64,000 bases of DNA, from positions 62,001 through 126,000 of the forward strand of contig CAWFGU010000012.1 in NCBI GenBank assembly GCA_963815505.1, written 5' to 3'. A program made the position numbers and the translations under genes. Positions 47,739-56,280 of this stretch are shown in pieces. The first letter of the stretch is position 1. Each line of letters opens with the position of its first letter. The DNA is from CAXBBB01 sp963815505 (lineage in GTDB: Bacteria > Bacteroidota > Rhodothermia > Rhodothermales > BA12). The notes below the pieces were generated by a model that searched no databases, was not told the origin of the DNA, and saw only the letters and a program-made list of their open reading frames with translations.

Positions 47739-48541
47739 TGCACGGTCAGAGTTACGGTGATGGGATCGCTGACAGCGCCGGTGCGCTCGAACGCGCGAAA
47801 CGTCAGGTCGAGATCGCCGGGCGAGAACGCGCCCTGGACTGTGATGCGAGCCGAGTAGATGCCATCGCCTGCCGTCGTGTCGCCCGCAGCCAAGTTGCCG
47901 GAGTCGACGAGGGCGAATGGGTTGGGCGCTCCGGGAAGCGCGACGACGACCTGCTGCACTTCGCCCAGCCCGCGCGGGTGGACGACCGTGGCTGAGACGG
48001 TCAGGACCGAGTCCCGCCCGGTCACGAACGGATCCGGCGACACACGCGCCGAGCGCAGAATCGGGTTGGCGACGACGTACGTGCTCCGCGCCGACGCCGA
48101 CTGCCCCTGATCGTCGACGGCGTAGACGAGCACGCCAAAGCGTCCCAGCGCCGTGACGGGAAGAGGCAGCACAAAGGCGCCGCCGAACAGATCGGTCTGC
48201 CCCTCGACGCGCGTCAGCGTCGCCTGGCCGACGGGTTCGGCTCCAGGCGTCCGGTCGAGCAGCACGAACACGACCGAGTCGACGCGCCCGTCGGGATCGC
48301 CCGCATCGACGACGATGGTGAGCGGGACGGTAGCGATGCTGTCGGCGATCTGGCCGATGGGCAGCAGGTCGATTCGAATGCTGTCTGGATTGACGGTCAG
48401 ACTGCGAATGACGGGCGGGCGACCGACGGCGTCGGGCTGTCCGGGATCGGCGTCGCACGCGGCGAAGAGCAGCAGGCCAGCGAGGGCGCAGAGCGTCGAG
48501 GTCGCAAAGGGCAGGCGGACGCTCCTGAGGAGAGAGGGCAT
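47735..48541 (-). CDS. Lipoprotein with Ig-like/PKD-like repeats
   Basis: 268 residues. Signal peptide with lipobox LLLFAACDADPG (Cys about 29), so an envelope lipoprotein. The mature part contains two or three Ig-like beta domains: PPVIRSLTVNPDSIRIDLLP, VVDAGDPDGRVDSVVFVLLD, GRFGVLVYAVDDQGQSASAR, and GDGIYSARITVQGAFSPGDL. It overlaps the next gene (a T9SS cargo) by 4 bases, and that gene in turn overlaps the PorV-like gene, so three products are probably made in fixed ratio. Could anchor or cap the propeller protein at the surface; this is inference. Confidence 0.75.
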   Translation of the reverse strand: MPSLLRSVRLPFATSTLCALAGLLLFAACDADPGQPDAVGRPPVIRSLTVNPDSIRIDLLPIGQIADSIATVPLTIVVDAGDPDGRVDSVVFVLLDRTPGAEPVGQATLTRVEGQTDLFGGAFVLPLPVTALGRFGVLVYAVDDQGQSASARSTYVVANPILRSARVSPDPFVTGRDSVLTVSATVVHPRGLGEVQQVVVALPGAPNPFALVDSGNLAAGDTTAGDGIYSARITVQGAFSPGDLDLTFRAFERTGAVSDPITVTLTVQ

Positions 48542-48674
48542 GGACGAAACGGGCGGTGCAGCGGATGCTGGGAAGAAATACCGTAGCCGTTTAGCTCATG
48601 CACGCGCGATCTGCGAGGGGGACGCCCGAAATATAGCGCCGCTGCCCCGGTTGCGTCGGTGGCTTTTTCGTGCC

Positions 48675-49607
48675 CTACGCGACGTGTCCGGCTCGTGCCG
48701 ATCCTCCGGTATGATGCTGCTGCTGATAGGCCGCCCGAGCCAGCGCCATCGCGCCGATCAACCCGGACCGCTTCCCCAACTCGGGTCGGACGACGTACGT
48801 ATCCGGGGTGCGTGAGGCTTCGGACAGGGCATATCCCGCCAGTGCTCGGCTCATGCAGGCGCGCGACTCGGTCAGCACCAAGTCGCGCAGCGAGATGCCG
48901 CCGCCGAGCACGATGCGGTGTGGCATCAGCGTGAGCGACCACGTGGCGAGCGCCTGCCCGACGTAGTAGGCTACGGCGTCCCACACCGGGTGGTCGTCGC
49001 TCAGGTCACGCGCTGCTAGGCCGGTGCGGGCCTGAATGGCTGCTCCCGACGCCATGCCTTCGAGGCAATCGCCGTGGTAGGGGCAGGCGCCGGGGAAGTC
49101 GTCGCCTCGCATGCGCTGGACAGGGATATGGCCCATCTCGGCGTGCGAGGCGCCTTGCCAGATGGTGCCGCCGCTCACCAATCCGCCTCCGATGCCCGTA
49201 CCGATCGTGACGTAGAGAATCGTCGCATCGATGTGGGTCGATCCAAAGCGATACTCGCCGTAGGCTGCTGCGGCTACGTCGGTTGCGATGATGGGAGGGC
49301 TGTGCGAGAGGTCGCGCAATCCGCCGAGCAGGTCCGCGTACTGCCAGCCGGTCTTGGGCGTGTCGAGCACGTGCCCATACCTGGCGCTTTTCGGGTCGAG
49401 GTCGAGCGGGCCGAAGGCGGCGATGCCCAGTCCGTCGAGGTGCGTCGTCAACGCGAAGAAGCTCCGTGCGCGTTCGATCGCGTCTTCGGGCGTCGTCGTG
49501 GGGAACCGTACGAAGCGCTCCAGCCCGCCCAGCCCGTCGCCGACGGCGCAGGCACATGACGTGCCGCCGGTTTCCAGGCTTCCGAAAAGCGGAGAAGTAG
49601 AAGGCAT
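48675..49607 (-). CDS. ROK-family sugar kinase (fructokinase-like)
   Basis: 310 residues, intact. Phosphorylates a hexose with ATP in the cytoplasm. Blocks: FGSLETGGTSCACAVGDG (N-terminal phosphate loop), GIAAFGPLDLD, PKTGWQYADL, ATDVAAAAYGEYRFG (catalytic Asp), LYVTIGTGIGGGLVSGG and the ROK zinc site around HAEMGHIPVQR followed by CPYHGDCLEGMASG. The zinc-site spacing and the CPYHGDCLEG block are those of fructokinase/mannokinase-like ROK proteins, not the glucokinase GlcK type. Alone between the lipoprotein operon and bshA. Confidence 0.88.
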   Translation of the reverse strand: MPSTSPLFGSLETGGTSCACAVGDGLGGLERFVRFPTTTPEDAIERARSFFALTTHLDGLGIAAFGPLDLDPKSARYGHVLDTPKTGWQYADLLGGLRDLSHSPPIIATDVAAAAYGEYRFGSTHIDATILYVTIGTGIGGGLVSGGTIWQGASHAEMGHIPVQRMRGDDFPGACPYHGDCLEGMASGAAIQARTGLAARDLSDDHPVWDAVAYYVGQALATWSLTLMPHRIVLGGGISLRDLVLTESRACMSRALAGYALSEASRTPDTYVVRPELGKRSGLIGAMALARAAYQQQHHTGGSARAGHVA

Positions 49608-49720
49608 ATCGGTAGGTGAAGGGGTGCGCGGCGGACGTTCTGAGGCGGCTGACGGTTACAGCGCTTTTGACGCTTCGATGCAGCCGCGCGTTCGCGGATC
49701 AGCAGGAACGCGCCACGTCA

Positions 49721-50869
49721 TCAAGAGCAAGGGGCCGCCATTCGCGCTTCGATGACGGACCGGTAGTGCGCTTCATAGAGCGGCACTACACGTTCGATGC
49801 GGAAGTGCTCGGCGCGCGCCTCGGCTCCGGCGACCATCTGCGCGTGCAGCGTATCGTCCGATATGAGGCGGCGCACGCCCTGGCTCATCGCCTCCACGTC
49901 TCCGAGCGGACAGAGGTACCCGCTCTCACCATCGACGATTACCTCGGGCAGCCCGCCGATGTCGGACGAGACGACGGGCACGCCGCACGCCATCGCCTCG
50001 AGCGCCGCCAGCCCGAACGTCTCGCTGCCCGAGGGCAGCAGAAACACGTCGGCGATGCTGAGCAGCTCTTCGATAGGGTCTTGCTTGCCCAGGAAGCGCA
50101 CGTCGTCGTGCACGCCCAGTTCGCGGGCCAGGGCTTCGGTCGGCGCGCGGTCCGGGCCGTCGCCGATCAGCAGCAGCTTGACCGGTTCGCCCAACTCGCG
50201 CAGACGCGCCAGGATGCGAACCGTGTCTCCGGCGCGCTTGACGGGGCGGAAGTTGCTCACGTGCGCCAAAATCTTTTCGCCGTTGGGAAAGAGAGCCGTG
50301 CGGAAGTGGTCTTTGTTCTGACGCCGGAAGCGCTCGATGTCGACGAAGTTGGGGATGACCTCGATGGGCGTCGTCACGTCGAAGTGCTCGTAGGTCTCGG
50401 TCCGCAGGTACTCGCTGACGGCCGTGACGCCGTCCGATTCCTCGATCGAGTGGGCGACGACCGGGGCAAAGCTCGGGTCCTGGCCGACGAGTGTGATGTC
50501 GGTCCCATGCAGCGTCGTCACGACGGGGACGCACAGCCCTTTCTTTTGCAAAATCTGACGGGCCAACACGGCGCTCGTCGCGTGCGGGATCGCGTAGTGG
50601 ACGTGGAGGATGTCCAAGCCGTGGTGCTTTGCCACGTCGACCATCTTGCTCGTCAGTGTGAGCGTGTAGGGACGGTGCTCGAAAACGGGATAGCTGGTCG
50701 TGCTGACTTCGTGGAAGAATACATTCTCGGAGATGTGCCCCAGCCGAAACGGCATCTGGTACGAGATGAAGTGGACCTCGTGGCCGCGCGCTGCGAGCGC
50801 CTTTCCCAGTTCGGTCGCGACGACGCCCGAACCGCCATAGATGGGATAGCAGGTGATTCCGATTTTCAT
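49721..50869 (-). CDS. bshA: N-acetyl-alpha-D-glucosaminyl L-malate synthase BshA
   Basis: 382 residues, normal length. First step of bacillithiol synthesis: joins UDP-GlcNAc with L-malate. GT4/GT-B fold with MKIGITCYPIYGGSGVVATE at the start, RGHEVHFISYQMPFRL, ILHVHYAIPHATSA, TTLHGTDITLVGQDPSFAP, VIPNFVDIERF, HVSNFRPVKRAGD and the donor-binding FLLPSGSETFGLAALEAMAC, GVPVVSSDIGGLPEVI. These positions match BshA better than generic GT4 enzymes. Suggests the organism makes bacillithiol; bshB and bshC are not in this window. Confidence 0.92.
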   Translation of the reverse strand: MKIGITCYPIYGGSGVVATELGKALAARGHEVHFISYQMPFRLGHISENVFFHEVSTTSYPVFEHRPYTLTLTSKMVDVAKHHGLDILHVHYAIPHATSAVLARQILQKKGLCVPVVTTLHGTDITLVGQDPSFAPVVAHSIEESDGVTAVSEYLRTETYEHFDVTTPIEVIPNFVDIERFRRQNKDHFRTALFPNGEKILAHVSNFRPVKRAGDTVRILARLRELGEPVKLLLIGDGPDRAPTEALARELGVHDDVRFLGKQDPIEELLSIADVFLLPSGSETFGLAALEAMACGVPVVSSDIGGLPEVIVDGESGYLCPLGDVEAMSQGVRRLISDDTLHAQMVAGAEARAEHFRIERVVPLYEAHYRSVIEARMAAPCS

Positions 50870-51039
50870 GCGTCGTCCGTTGGGTGCCAGTTTGCGAACC
50901 GAGCGTTCCGGTTCAAGTTGCGGCCACTTGCCAATCCACGCGGCGCGGATTGGAAGAAGCGCATCGCATCGTGTTACCGCGCGGTAACAGCGTCGATGTT
51001 ACTCCCACTGCGTTACACGCGCCTTGACCCCGAGCGTGC

Positions 51040-51047
51040 TACCTTTG
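51040..51047 (+). promoter_or_regulatory. TAnnTTTG-type -7 element before the OMP gene
   Basis: TACCTTTG matches TAnnTTTG and lies 42 bases before the ATG at 51090. A TTG at 51024-51026 is only 13 bases upstream, shorter than the usual gap, so the -33 element is uncertain. Confidence 0.45.
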
Positions 51048-51089
51048 CGCTTCTCACCCGACCTCTCGGCCAACTCCCTACTTCTCGAC

Positions 51090-51724
51090 ATGAATCGTTT
51101 CCTCGGCCTCCTGGCCCTCCTTGCACTCACCCTCGTTCCGGCAGCTTCGGCTCAGGTCCCCTTCGTCAAGTTCGGCGTCGCTGGCGGCGTCAACTTCGAC
51201 AGCTACTCGGACGTTCAAATTCGAGGAGGTCTTACTGGCGCGCGGACGAGGGCATCTTCGATAATGCGACCGGCTACCACATTGGCATCTACGCCGACTT
51301 CGCGCTCGGTCCGGTCGGCATTCGTCCCGGCGTGTACTACGTCAGTGCAGGCGAATTCTCTCTCGAAGGAGTTGGAGGGGAGCTTATCACGGCTGATCTG
51401 AGCCTGATCGAGATTCCGGTCGACCTGCGCTACCGTGTCGTGCTGCCGCTCTTCCAGCCGTACGTCAGCGCCGGTCCCGTCTTTCGCATCGCCAATCAGA
51501 GCGGAGACGGCCTGGAAGCCAAAGACTTCAGCGTCGCCGGATCGGTCGGTATCGGTACGGACATCGGTGTTCCGCTGATGCCGTTCAAGCCGCACCTCGA
51601 AGTGCGTTACCAGTTTGGACTCGACGGCATCACTGAGGACTTGGTCATCACCAGCACGAATTTCACGGTCGAGGACGATGCCACGTTCAACGCGTTCATG
51701 ATCCGGTTGGGCGTCAGCTTCTGA
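51090..51724 (+). CDS. Outer-membrane beta-barrel protein, one frameshift
   Basis: About 211 residues. ATG 51090 starts the signal peptide MNRFLGLLALLALTLVPAAS followed by VPFVKFGVAGGVNFDSYSDV. Near 51225-51245 the frame changes and continues DEGIFDNATGYHIGIYADFA, then GIRPGVYYVSAG, PLFQPYVSAGPVF, HLEVRYQFGLDGI and the barrel end FNAFMIRLGVSF. Small eight- or ten-stranded barrel of the kind annotated as outer membrane beta-barrel/PorT-like; function unknown. A TAnnTTTG box lies upstream and a strong hairpin terminator downstream (51744-51782), so it forms its own transcription unit. Confidence 0.78.
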
Positions 51725-51743
51725 TGGGACCTGTCCATTCGCT

Positions 51744-51782
51744 CGAAACGCCTCTTGTGCCGATGGTGCAGGAGGCGTTTCG
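51744..51782 (+). terminator. Stem-loop terminator after the OMP gene
   Basis: CGAAACGCCTC (51744-51754) and GAGGCGTTTCG (51772-51782) are perfect 11-base inverted repeats with a 17-base loop, 20 bases after the OMP stop. The right arm and following TTTCGGTTCGG provide some T residues. Confidence 0.65.
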
Positions 51783-51812
51783 GTTCGGAGAAACTGGTAC
51801 TGCGACCTGCTA

Positions 51813-51967
51813 ATACCAAATCCGTAGAATGTTAGTGCGCCCGTTTCTCGTCATCCTGAGCGAAGTCGGAGGATCCCATACTCAGCGGCAACTGACAGGT
51901 CGGGGATCCTTCGACAAGCTCAGGATGACGTTGGGAAAAGTGCATCACTAAATCTCGGATTCGGTAT
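51813..51967. mobile_element. MITE-like nested palindromic element (about 155 bases)
   Basis: Terminal inverted repeats ATACCAAATCCG (51813-51824) and CGGATTCGGTAT (51956-51967) differ at one position and extend imperfectly inward (TTAGTG / CACTAA). Inside is a second palindrome: CGTCATCCTGAGC with GGATCCC (51849-51877) against GGGATCC and GCTCAGGATGACG (51903-51930). No coding capacity. The inner motif is the TCATCCTGAGCGAAGTCG-type repeat seen intergenically in many environmental genomes. A TA precedes the left end but is not duplicated cleanly on the right. Likely a non-autonomous element moved by a transposase encoded elsewhere. Confidence 0.65.
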
Positions 51968-52025
51968 GACTCCCACAGAGCGTCTGTCTCGGATGCCAAG
52001 TCCGTGTGCCTCGTTACGCAATGGA

Positions 52026-52058
52026 AAACATGTCATGTCTCTCAGATATGACATGTTT
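52026..52058. repeat. 33-nt palindromic repeat, copy 3 (variant)
   Basis: AAACATGTCAT (52026-52036) and ATGACATGTTT (52048-52058) with an 11-base centre containing TCT...AGA, identical in architecture to the copies at 21125 and 36044 but with compensated changes (C to A and G to T on the left arm, matched on the right). It lies between the convergent OMP and M28 peptidase genes. Confidence 0.7.
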
Positions 52059-52097
52059 AGCTCGAATGCACATCGGAGTGCAGGCAGTCGAACTTGT

Positions 52098-53499
52098 TCA
52101 CTCACCCGGCGTCACATAGTCGCGCTCCAGGCGCTCGGGCATATCGGCGGCGACGTAGGCCATGATTGCCATGACGGCGACGTTGCGGGCCAACTCGCGC
52201 GGGTCGATTTTGTCGGGCGTGTCGGCGGCGGTGTGGTGGTAGTCGAAGTACGTGTCGTTGACGACCAGGTGGCCCATACCGGGAACGCCGTAGCGCATGA
52301 TCGGGGCGATGTCGGCGCCGCCGCCGCCTCTGCGGATGGGTTCGTTGCCTTCGACGAGCGGTTGGAGCAGCGGCGCCAGGCCGAGCAGGCGGACGTAGGC
52401 GTCGTGCTTGCCCGTAATGCCGAAGCCGCGCGGAGCGAACGTGCCGCCGTCCGACTCAATGGCGAGGACGTGGTTGTCGAGTTCGTCCATGTGTGCGTCG
52501 CGGTAGGCGTTTCCTCCGGCGATCCCGTTCTCCTCATTCGTCCACATCACGACGCGGATCGTCCGGCGCGGGCGCAGGCCGAGGTCGCGAAGCAGTTTGA
52601 GCGCCTGCCACGCCGCGACGCAACCGCCGCCGTCGTCCATCGCTCCGGTCCCCACGTCCCAACTGTCGATGTGACCGCCCATCACCACGATCTCATCGGG
52701 CAGTTCGCTTCCCCTCAACTCGCCGACGACGTTGCGCGAGGGGCTGTCCGGCAGTGTCATCGCGTCCATGTGGAGGCGCACGCGGACGGGCTGACCTCGG
52801 TCCTGCATCCGACGCATCATCAGCGCGTCCTCGACCGTGATCGCGGCGTGGGGGATTCTGGGGACGCCGTCTTCGTAGCGGCTCGTCCCCGTATGCGGTG
52901 TGTACAAACTCGATGAGGTGACCGACCGCACGAGCGATCCGACGGCTCCCACCTGGGCGGCTCGAACGGCGCCGTTGACCCGGTATTGAACCGTCTGCCC
53001 ATAGGTCGTGAACGGAGCGTTGAACAGCACGATCTTGCCGACGGCGTCCGCAGCGCGCGCCTCCAATTCGTCGAATGAGTCGACGACGAGCACATCGGCC
53101 TCCAGCCCCTCGACCGGCGTGCCGATACTTCCGCCCAGCCCCAGCACGGCCAACTCGGCTCCGCGGGGCTGCGTCAGGAACAGCGATTCGTCGCCCCTCA
53201 CCCAGCGCGGGACCATCACCGGCTCGCCGCGCACGTTCTTCGAGCCCGTCGGCCTGCATCTCAGACAGGATCCAGTCGATGGCGTCTTCGAGCGACTGCG
53301 TCCCGCTGAACCTCGGGCCGAACGTGTCGGCCAGGTAGGCGAGACGCTCCCACGCGGCGCTATCGGCCAGGGCGGCGGTAGCGATGCGATCGGCGGCGCC
53401 TGTGTAGATCGTAGCCAGGTCGGATGTGGATACCGTTTCCTGAGCGCGCACGGGCGCAACGGCGATCAAGAGGCAGAGAGCGGCGAGGAGGGGGCGCAT
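52098..53499 (-). CDS. Secreted M28-family metallopeptidase (carboxypeptidase Q-like), one frameshift
   Basis: About 466 residues. ATG 53497-53499 begins the signal peptide MRPLLAALCLLIAVAPVRAQ, followed by WERLAYLADTFGPRFSGTQS. After ILSEMQADGLE near 53240 one extra base shifts the frame, and NVRGEPVMVPRWVRGDESLF follows. A PA-like insert (about 120-240) precedes the di-zinc peptidase: VMGGHIDSWDVGTGAMDDGG (first His and bridging Asp), RVVMWTNEENGIAGG (catalytic Glu-Glu), ALAIESDGG-type Asp and YFDYHHTAADTPDKIDP (last His). Complete metal site, so probably an active periplasmic or exported exopeptidase. Span 1402 bases fits a single insertion. Confidence 0.9.
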
Positions 53500-53639
53500 C
53501 GGCTAGGGTAAGAGTGTCTCGCAAAGTACGAGCGACTCTAGGGCCTCGCGTGGTTCTACTAGCAGTTGATAGTAAGTTTGGGCAAACCGACGAAGCCCGA
53601 GCCTGGGTAGGCAGCGCGGCGGCGATCAGCACGCGATGG

Positions 53640-54563
53640 CTACGCCGCCAGCGGCCGGTCGTAGCCCATGAAGGCGTAGCGCGTGCCGGTGCCCTTGTGC
53701 GCGGGCGTCAGGTTCTGCGGCTTGCGGACGTAGAACGCCGTTCGTCCCGCTGTTTCGCGCTCGAATGCGCCGCGCATGCCGAACGTCGTTTCCGACCCAC
53801 CGAGCATCAGGTATCCACCCTCGCGAACCGTGCTCGTCATCTGCTGCAGGATTCGCTCCTTGGTCTGCCCGTCGAAGTAGATCAGCACGTTGCGCAGCAG
53901 GACGATGTCCATCTGGGGCAGGCCGGGCCACGGATCGGTCAGATTGAGTTGCTTCGACTTGACCATCTGCCTGAGTTCGGGGCGGACGCGCCACATCGTG
54001 TCCTGCTTCTCGAAGTGACGACTGAGAACGGTCGGTTTGAGACCGCGCATTACCTCGATCTGCGAGTAGACGCCTTCGCGCGTCCGAGCTACCATGGCCT
54101 TGCTCAGGTCGGTCGCGAAAATCGTGACGTTCCATCCGGCGAGCTGAGGAAAGTGATCCCGAAGCAGCATCGCGACCGAGTACGGCTCTTGCCCGCTCGA
54201 ACAGGCAGCGCACCAGATGGTGATCTTGCGCGACTGCTGGTGCCGCCGAATGATCTCGGGCAGTAAGCGCTGCTGCATCGCGGCGAACGGGTGGCCGTCG
54301 CGGAAGAACGACGTTTCGTTGATTGTCATGCCCTCGACGAAGGCATCCTGCAGCGCACGGTCCGACCGCATCCGAGCCAGAAACGTGTGGCTGTCATCGA
54401 AGCCTTGCGACTGCGAAATCGGCCCCAATCGCGATTCGACGAGGTACTGTTTGTGCGGCTCGAGCACCATCGCAGACCGCTCGTAGAGCAGCGCGCGGAC
54501 GAACTCGAAATCAGGCGGCGTCAGCGAGTGGCGCGACGACGAAGGGGAGATGGTGCGGAGCAT
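53640..54563 (-). CDS. cheR: Chemotaxis protein methyltransferase CheR
   Basis: 307 residues. SAM-dependent methyltransferase that methylates glutamates of chemoreceptors. N-terminal helical domain (FEFVRALLYERSAMVLEPHK), then the methyltransferase core: TSFFRDGHPFAAMQQRLLPE, IWCAACSSGQEPYSVAMLLR (SAM site), IFATDLSKAMVARTREGVYS, LPQMDIVLLRNVLIYFDGQT and GGYLMLGGSETTF. Last gene of the cheA-cheW-cheB-cheR set, 13 bases after cheB. Confidence 0.95.
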   Translation of the reverse strand: MLRTISPSSSRHSLTPPDFEFVRALLYERSAMVLEPHKQYLVESRLGPISQSQGFDDSHTFLARMRSDRALQDAFVEGMTINETSFFRDGHPFAAMQQRLLPEIIRRHQQSRKITIWCAACSSGQEPYSVAMLLRDHFPQLAGWNVTIFATDLSKAMVARTREGVYSQIEVMRGLKPTVLSRHFEKQDTMWRVRPELRQMVKSKQLNLTDPWPGLPQMDIVLLRNVLIYFDGQTKERILQQMTSTVREGGYLMLGGSETTFGMRGAFERETAGRTAFYVRKPQNLTPAHKGTGTRYAFMGYDRPLAA

Positions 54564-54576
54564 ACGCGGGGGAGCG

Positions 54577-55743
54577 TCAGGCAGGTTGAGGAGCAGCGGA
54601 GCGCGCGGCGAGCGTCGCTACGCGTCCGGCGATGGCGGGCAGCGGAAGCACCTCGCTCACGACACCCGCTTCGGCGACTGCGCGTGGCATTCCGTAGACG
54701 ATGCACGTTTTGGCGTCCTGCGCGATGATCGGACATCCGCTCTTGCTCATCGCGATGGCGCCCTCGGTCCCGTCCTTACCCATGCCGGTGAGCACGAGTC
54801 CGAGCGCCTGCCCCGGCATCTGGCGGGCGACCGAATGGAAGAGCACATCGACGGCGGGGCGGCAGAAGTTGACGCGCTCGCCCTGGTTCTGGCGGAGCAC
54901 GATGTCGCGCCCCTCCCTGGCGATCTCGGTGTGGAAGTCGCCCTTGGCGATCCAAACCGTACCCGGAGCGGCGACGGCTCCTTCGTAGGCTTCGGCCACG
55001 CGCAGCGGCGTCTTGGAGTTGAGACGCTTGGCGAGCGCCGCCGTGAACTGGGCGGGCATGTGCTGCACGATCACGATGGGAACGGCCAGATCGGACGGCA
55101 ATCCGCCGACGAATACGTCGAGCGCCTGCGGTCCGCCGGTCGACACGCCGACGGCGATCAGGTCGATTTGGGCATTAGCAGTCGAGCGCGGCCCCGAGGC
55201 GACGGGCTGCCTGCTGGACGTGCGCAGCCCCGCGGTTGCGTTCGGTCGGACGAGGGGGGCGCGCGCGATGCGCGGAGCCGGGCGCGACGGCGGAACGAAG
55301 CGTGGTGGGGGGGCGGCGGCCTTGGGTGCGTGTGCGTCGAGGTTGAGCAGGGCCCTCAGGCGAGGCACGAGTTCGCCGCGCGCCACCTTGAGCGATTCCT
55401 GGAGGCTTCCCCTTCCCGTCGGCTTGGGTACGTAGTCGACGGCTCCCAGTGCCAGTGCGTCGAGCGTGATCTGAGCGCCGCGCTCGGTCAGCGTCGAAAA
55501 CATGATGACAGGCACCTGGACGCCGCGCGTATTGAGTTCGCGCAGCACGCCCAGGCCGTCGACGTTGGGCATCTCCACGTCTAGCACGATGGCGTCGGGC
55601 CGAGACCGAGCGATGTGGTCGAGCGCGAGTTGCCCATCGGCGGCCGTCTCGACACGCAGTTCGGGCACGCCGCGCAGCGCCTCTTGAACGAAGCGGCGCA
55701 TCACGACCGAGTCGTCGACGATGAGAACGGTGCGGGGTGTCAT
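54577..55743 (-). CDS. cheB: Chemotaxis response regulator protein-glutamate methylesterase CheB
   Basis: 388 residues from ATG 55741-55743; a GTG at 55771-55773 overlapping the cheW stop by 4 bases is an alternative start adding 10 residues. Receiver domain MTPRTVLIVDDSVVMRRFVQ with phosphorylation Asp in AIVLDVEMPNVDGLG (D55) and Lys in VDYVPKPTG; a Pro/Ala linker; then the methylesterase with Ser in AVGVSTGGPQALD, His in IVIVQHMPAQFTAAL and Asp in GLVLTGMGKDGTEGA. Demethylates or deamidates chemoreceptors when phosphorylated by CheA, opposing CheR. Confidence 0.95.
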   Translation of the reverse strand: MTPRTVLIVDDSVVMRRFVQEALRGVPELRVETAADGQLALDHIARSRPDAIVLDVEMPNVDGLGVLRELNTRGVQVPVIMFSTLTERGAQITLDALALGAVDYVPKPTGRGSLQESLKVARGELVPRLRALLNLDAHAPKAAAPPPRFVPPSRPAPRIARAPLVRPNATAGLRTSSRQPVASGPRSTANAQIDLIAVGVSTGGPQALDVFVGGLPSDLAVPIVIVQHMPAQFTAALAKRLNSKTPLRVAEAYEGAVAAPGTVWIAKGDFHTEIAREGRDIVLRQNQGERVNFCRPAVDVLFHSVARQMPGQALGLVLTGMGKDGTEGAIAMSKSGCPIIAQDAKTCIVYGMPRAVAEAGVVSEVLPLPAIAGRVATLAARSAAPQPA

Positions 55744-55769
55744 AACGGGAGAGGTAGAAATCGGATGGG

Positions 55770-56207
55770 TCACGCGGACGTGACGGCTGCCAGGACGTGG
55801 TCGAGCGCTTTCTCGGCGTCGAGCACCAGATACAGCTGGCCTTCATGGACGCGTACGCCAGCGAGCAGCGGCCGAAGTTCGGGCGGCGTGTTGGCGGGCA
55901 GTGGCTCCAGCTCGTCCTCATCGACGTGCAGCACGTCTCCGATGGCGTCGGCGGTCAGGCTGATGGTGCCTTCCGCACTGGGCATGATGACGTTGAGAGC
56001 CGCGTCGAAGTCTGTCGTGCCCTCAAGGCCGAGCAGGGTGCGCAGGTCGAGAACGGTGATGATCTGACCCCGCAGGTTGAGCAGGCCTGCAATCGTGGGA
56101 GCGGCCAGCGGGACGGGTGTGATCGGCTGGGCGCGCAGAACTTCCTGGACGTGGAGCACGTCGAGGCCGAAGTGATGGGTTCCGATTTCAAAGGTGCAGC
56201 ATTGCAT
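55770..56207 (-). CDS. cheW: Chemotaxis coupling protein CheW
   Basis: 145 residues, the family's normal size. SH3-like coupling fold: CTFEIGTHHFGLDVLHVQEV, PITPVPLAAPTIAGLLNLRG, QIITVLDLRTLLGL and a C-terminal strand pair VRVHEGQLYLVLDAEKALDH. Links chemoreceptors to CheA. It lies 73 bases after cheA and overlaps the alternative cheB start by 4 bases. Confidence 0.93.
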   Translation of the reverse strand: MQCCTFEIGTHHFGLDVLHVQEVLRAQPITPVPLAAPTIAGLLNLRGQIITVLDLRTLLGLEGTTDFDAALNVIMPSAEGTISLTADAIGDVLHVDEDELEPLPANTPPELRPLLAGVRVHEGQLYLVLDAEKALDHVLAAVTSA

Positions 56208-56280
56208 GGCGTCTGGGGAAAAGGCGCGGTGAGAAAAATCGTAGGGGTGACCCGCGGGTCGCCCTCACGCACGAGAGGAG

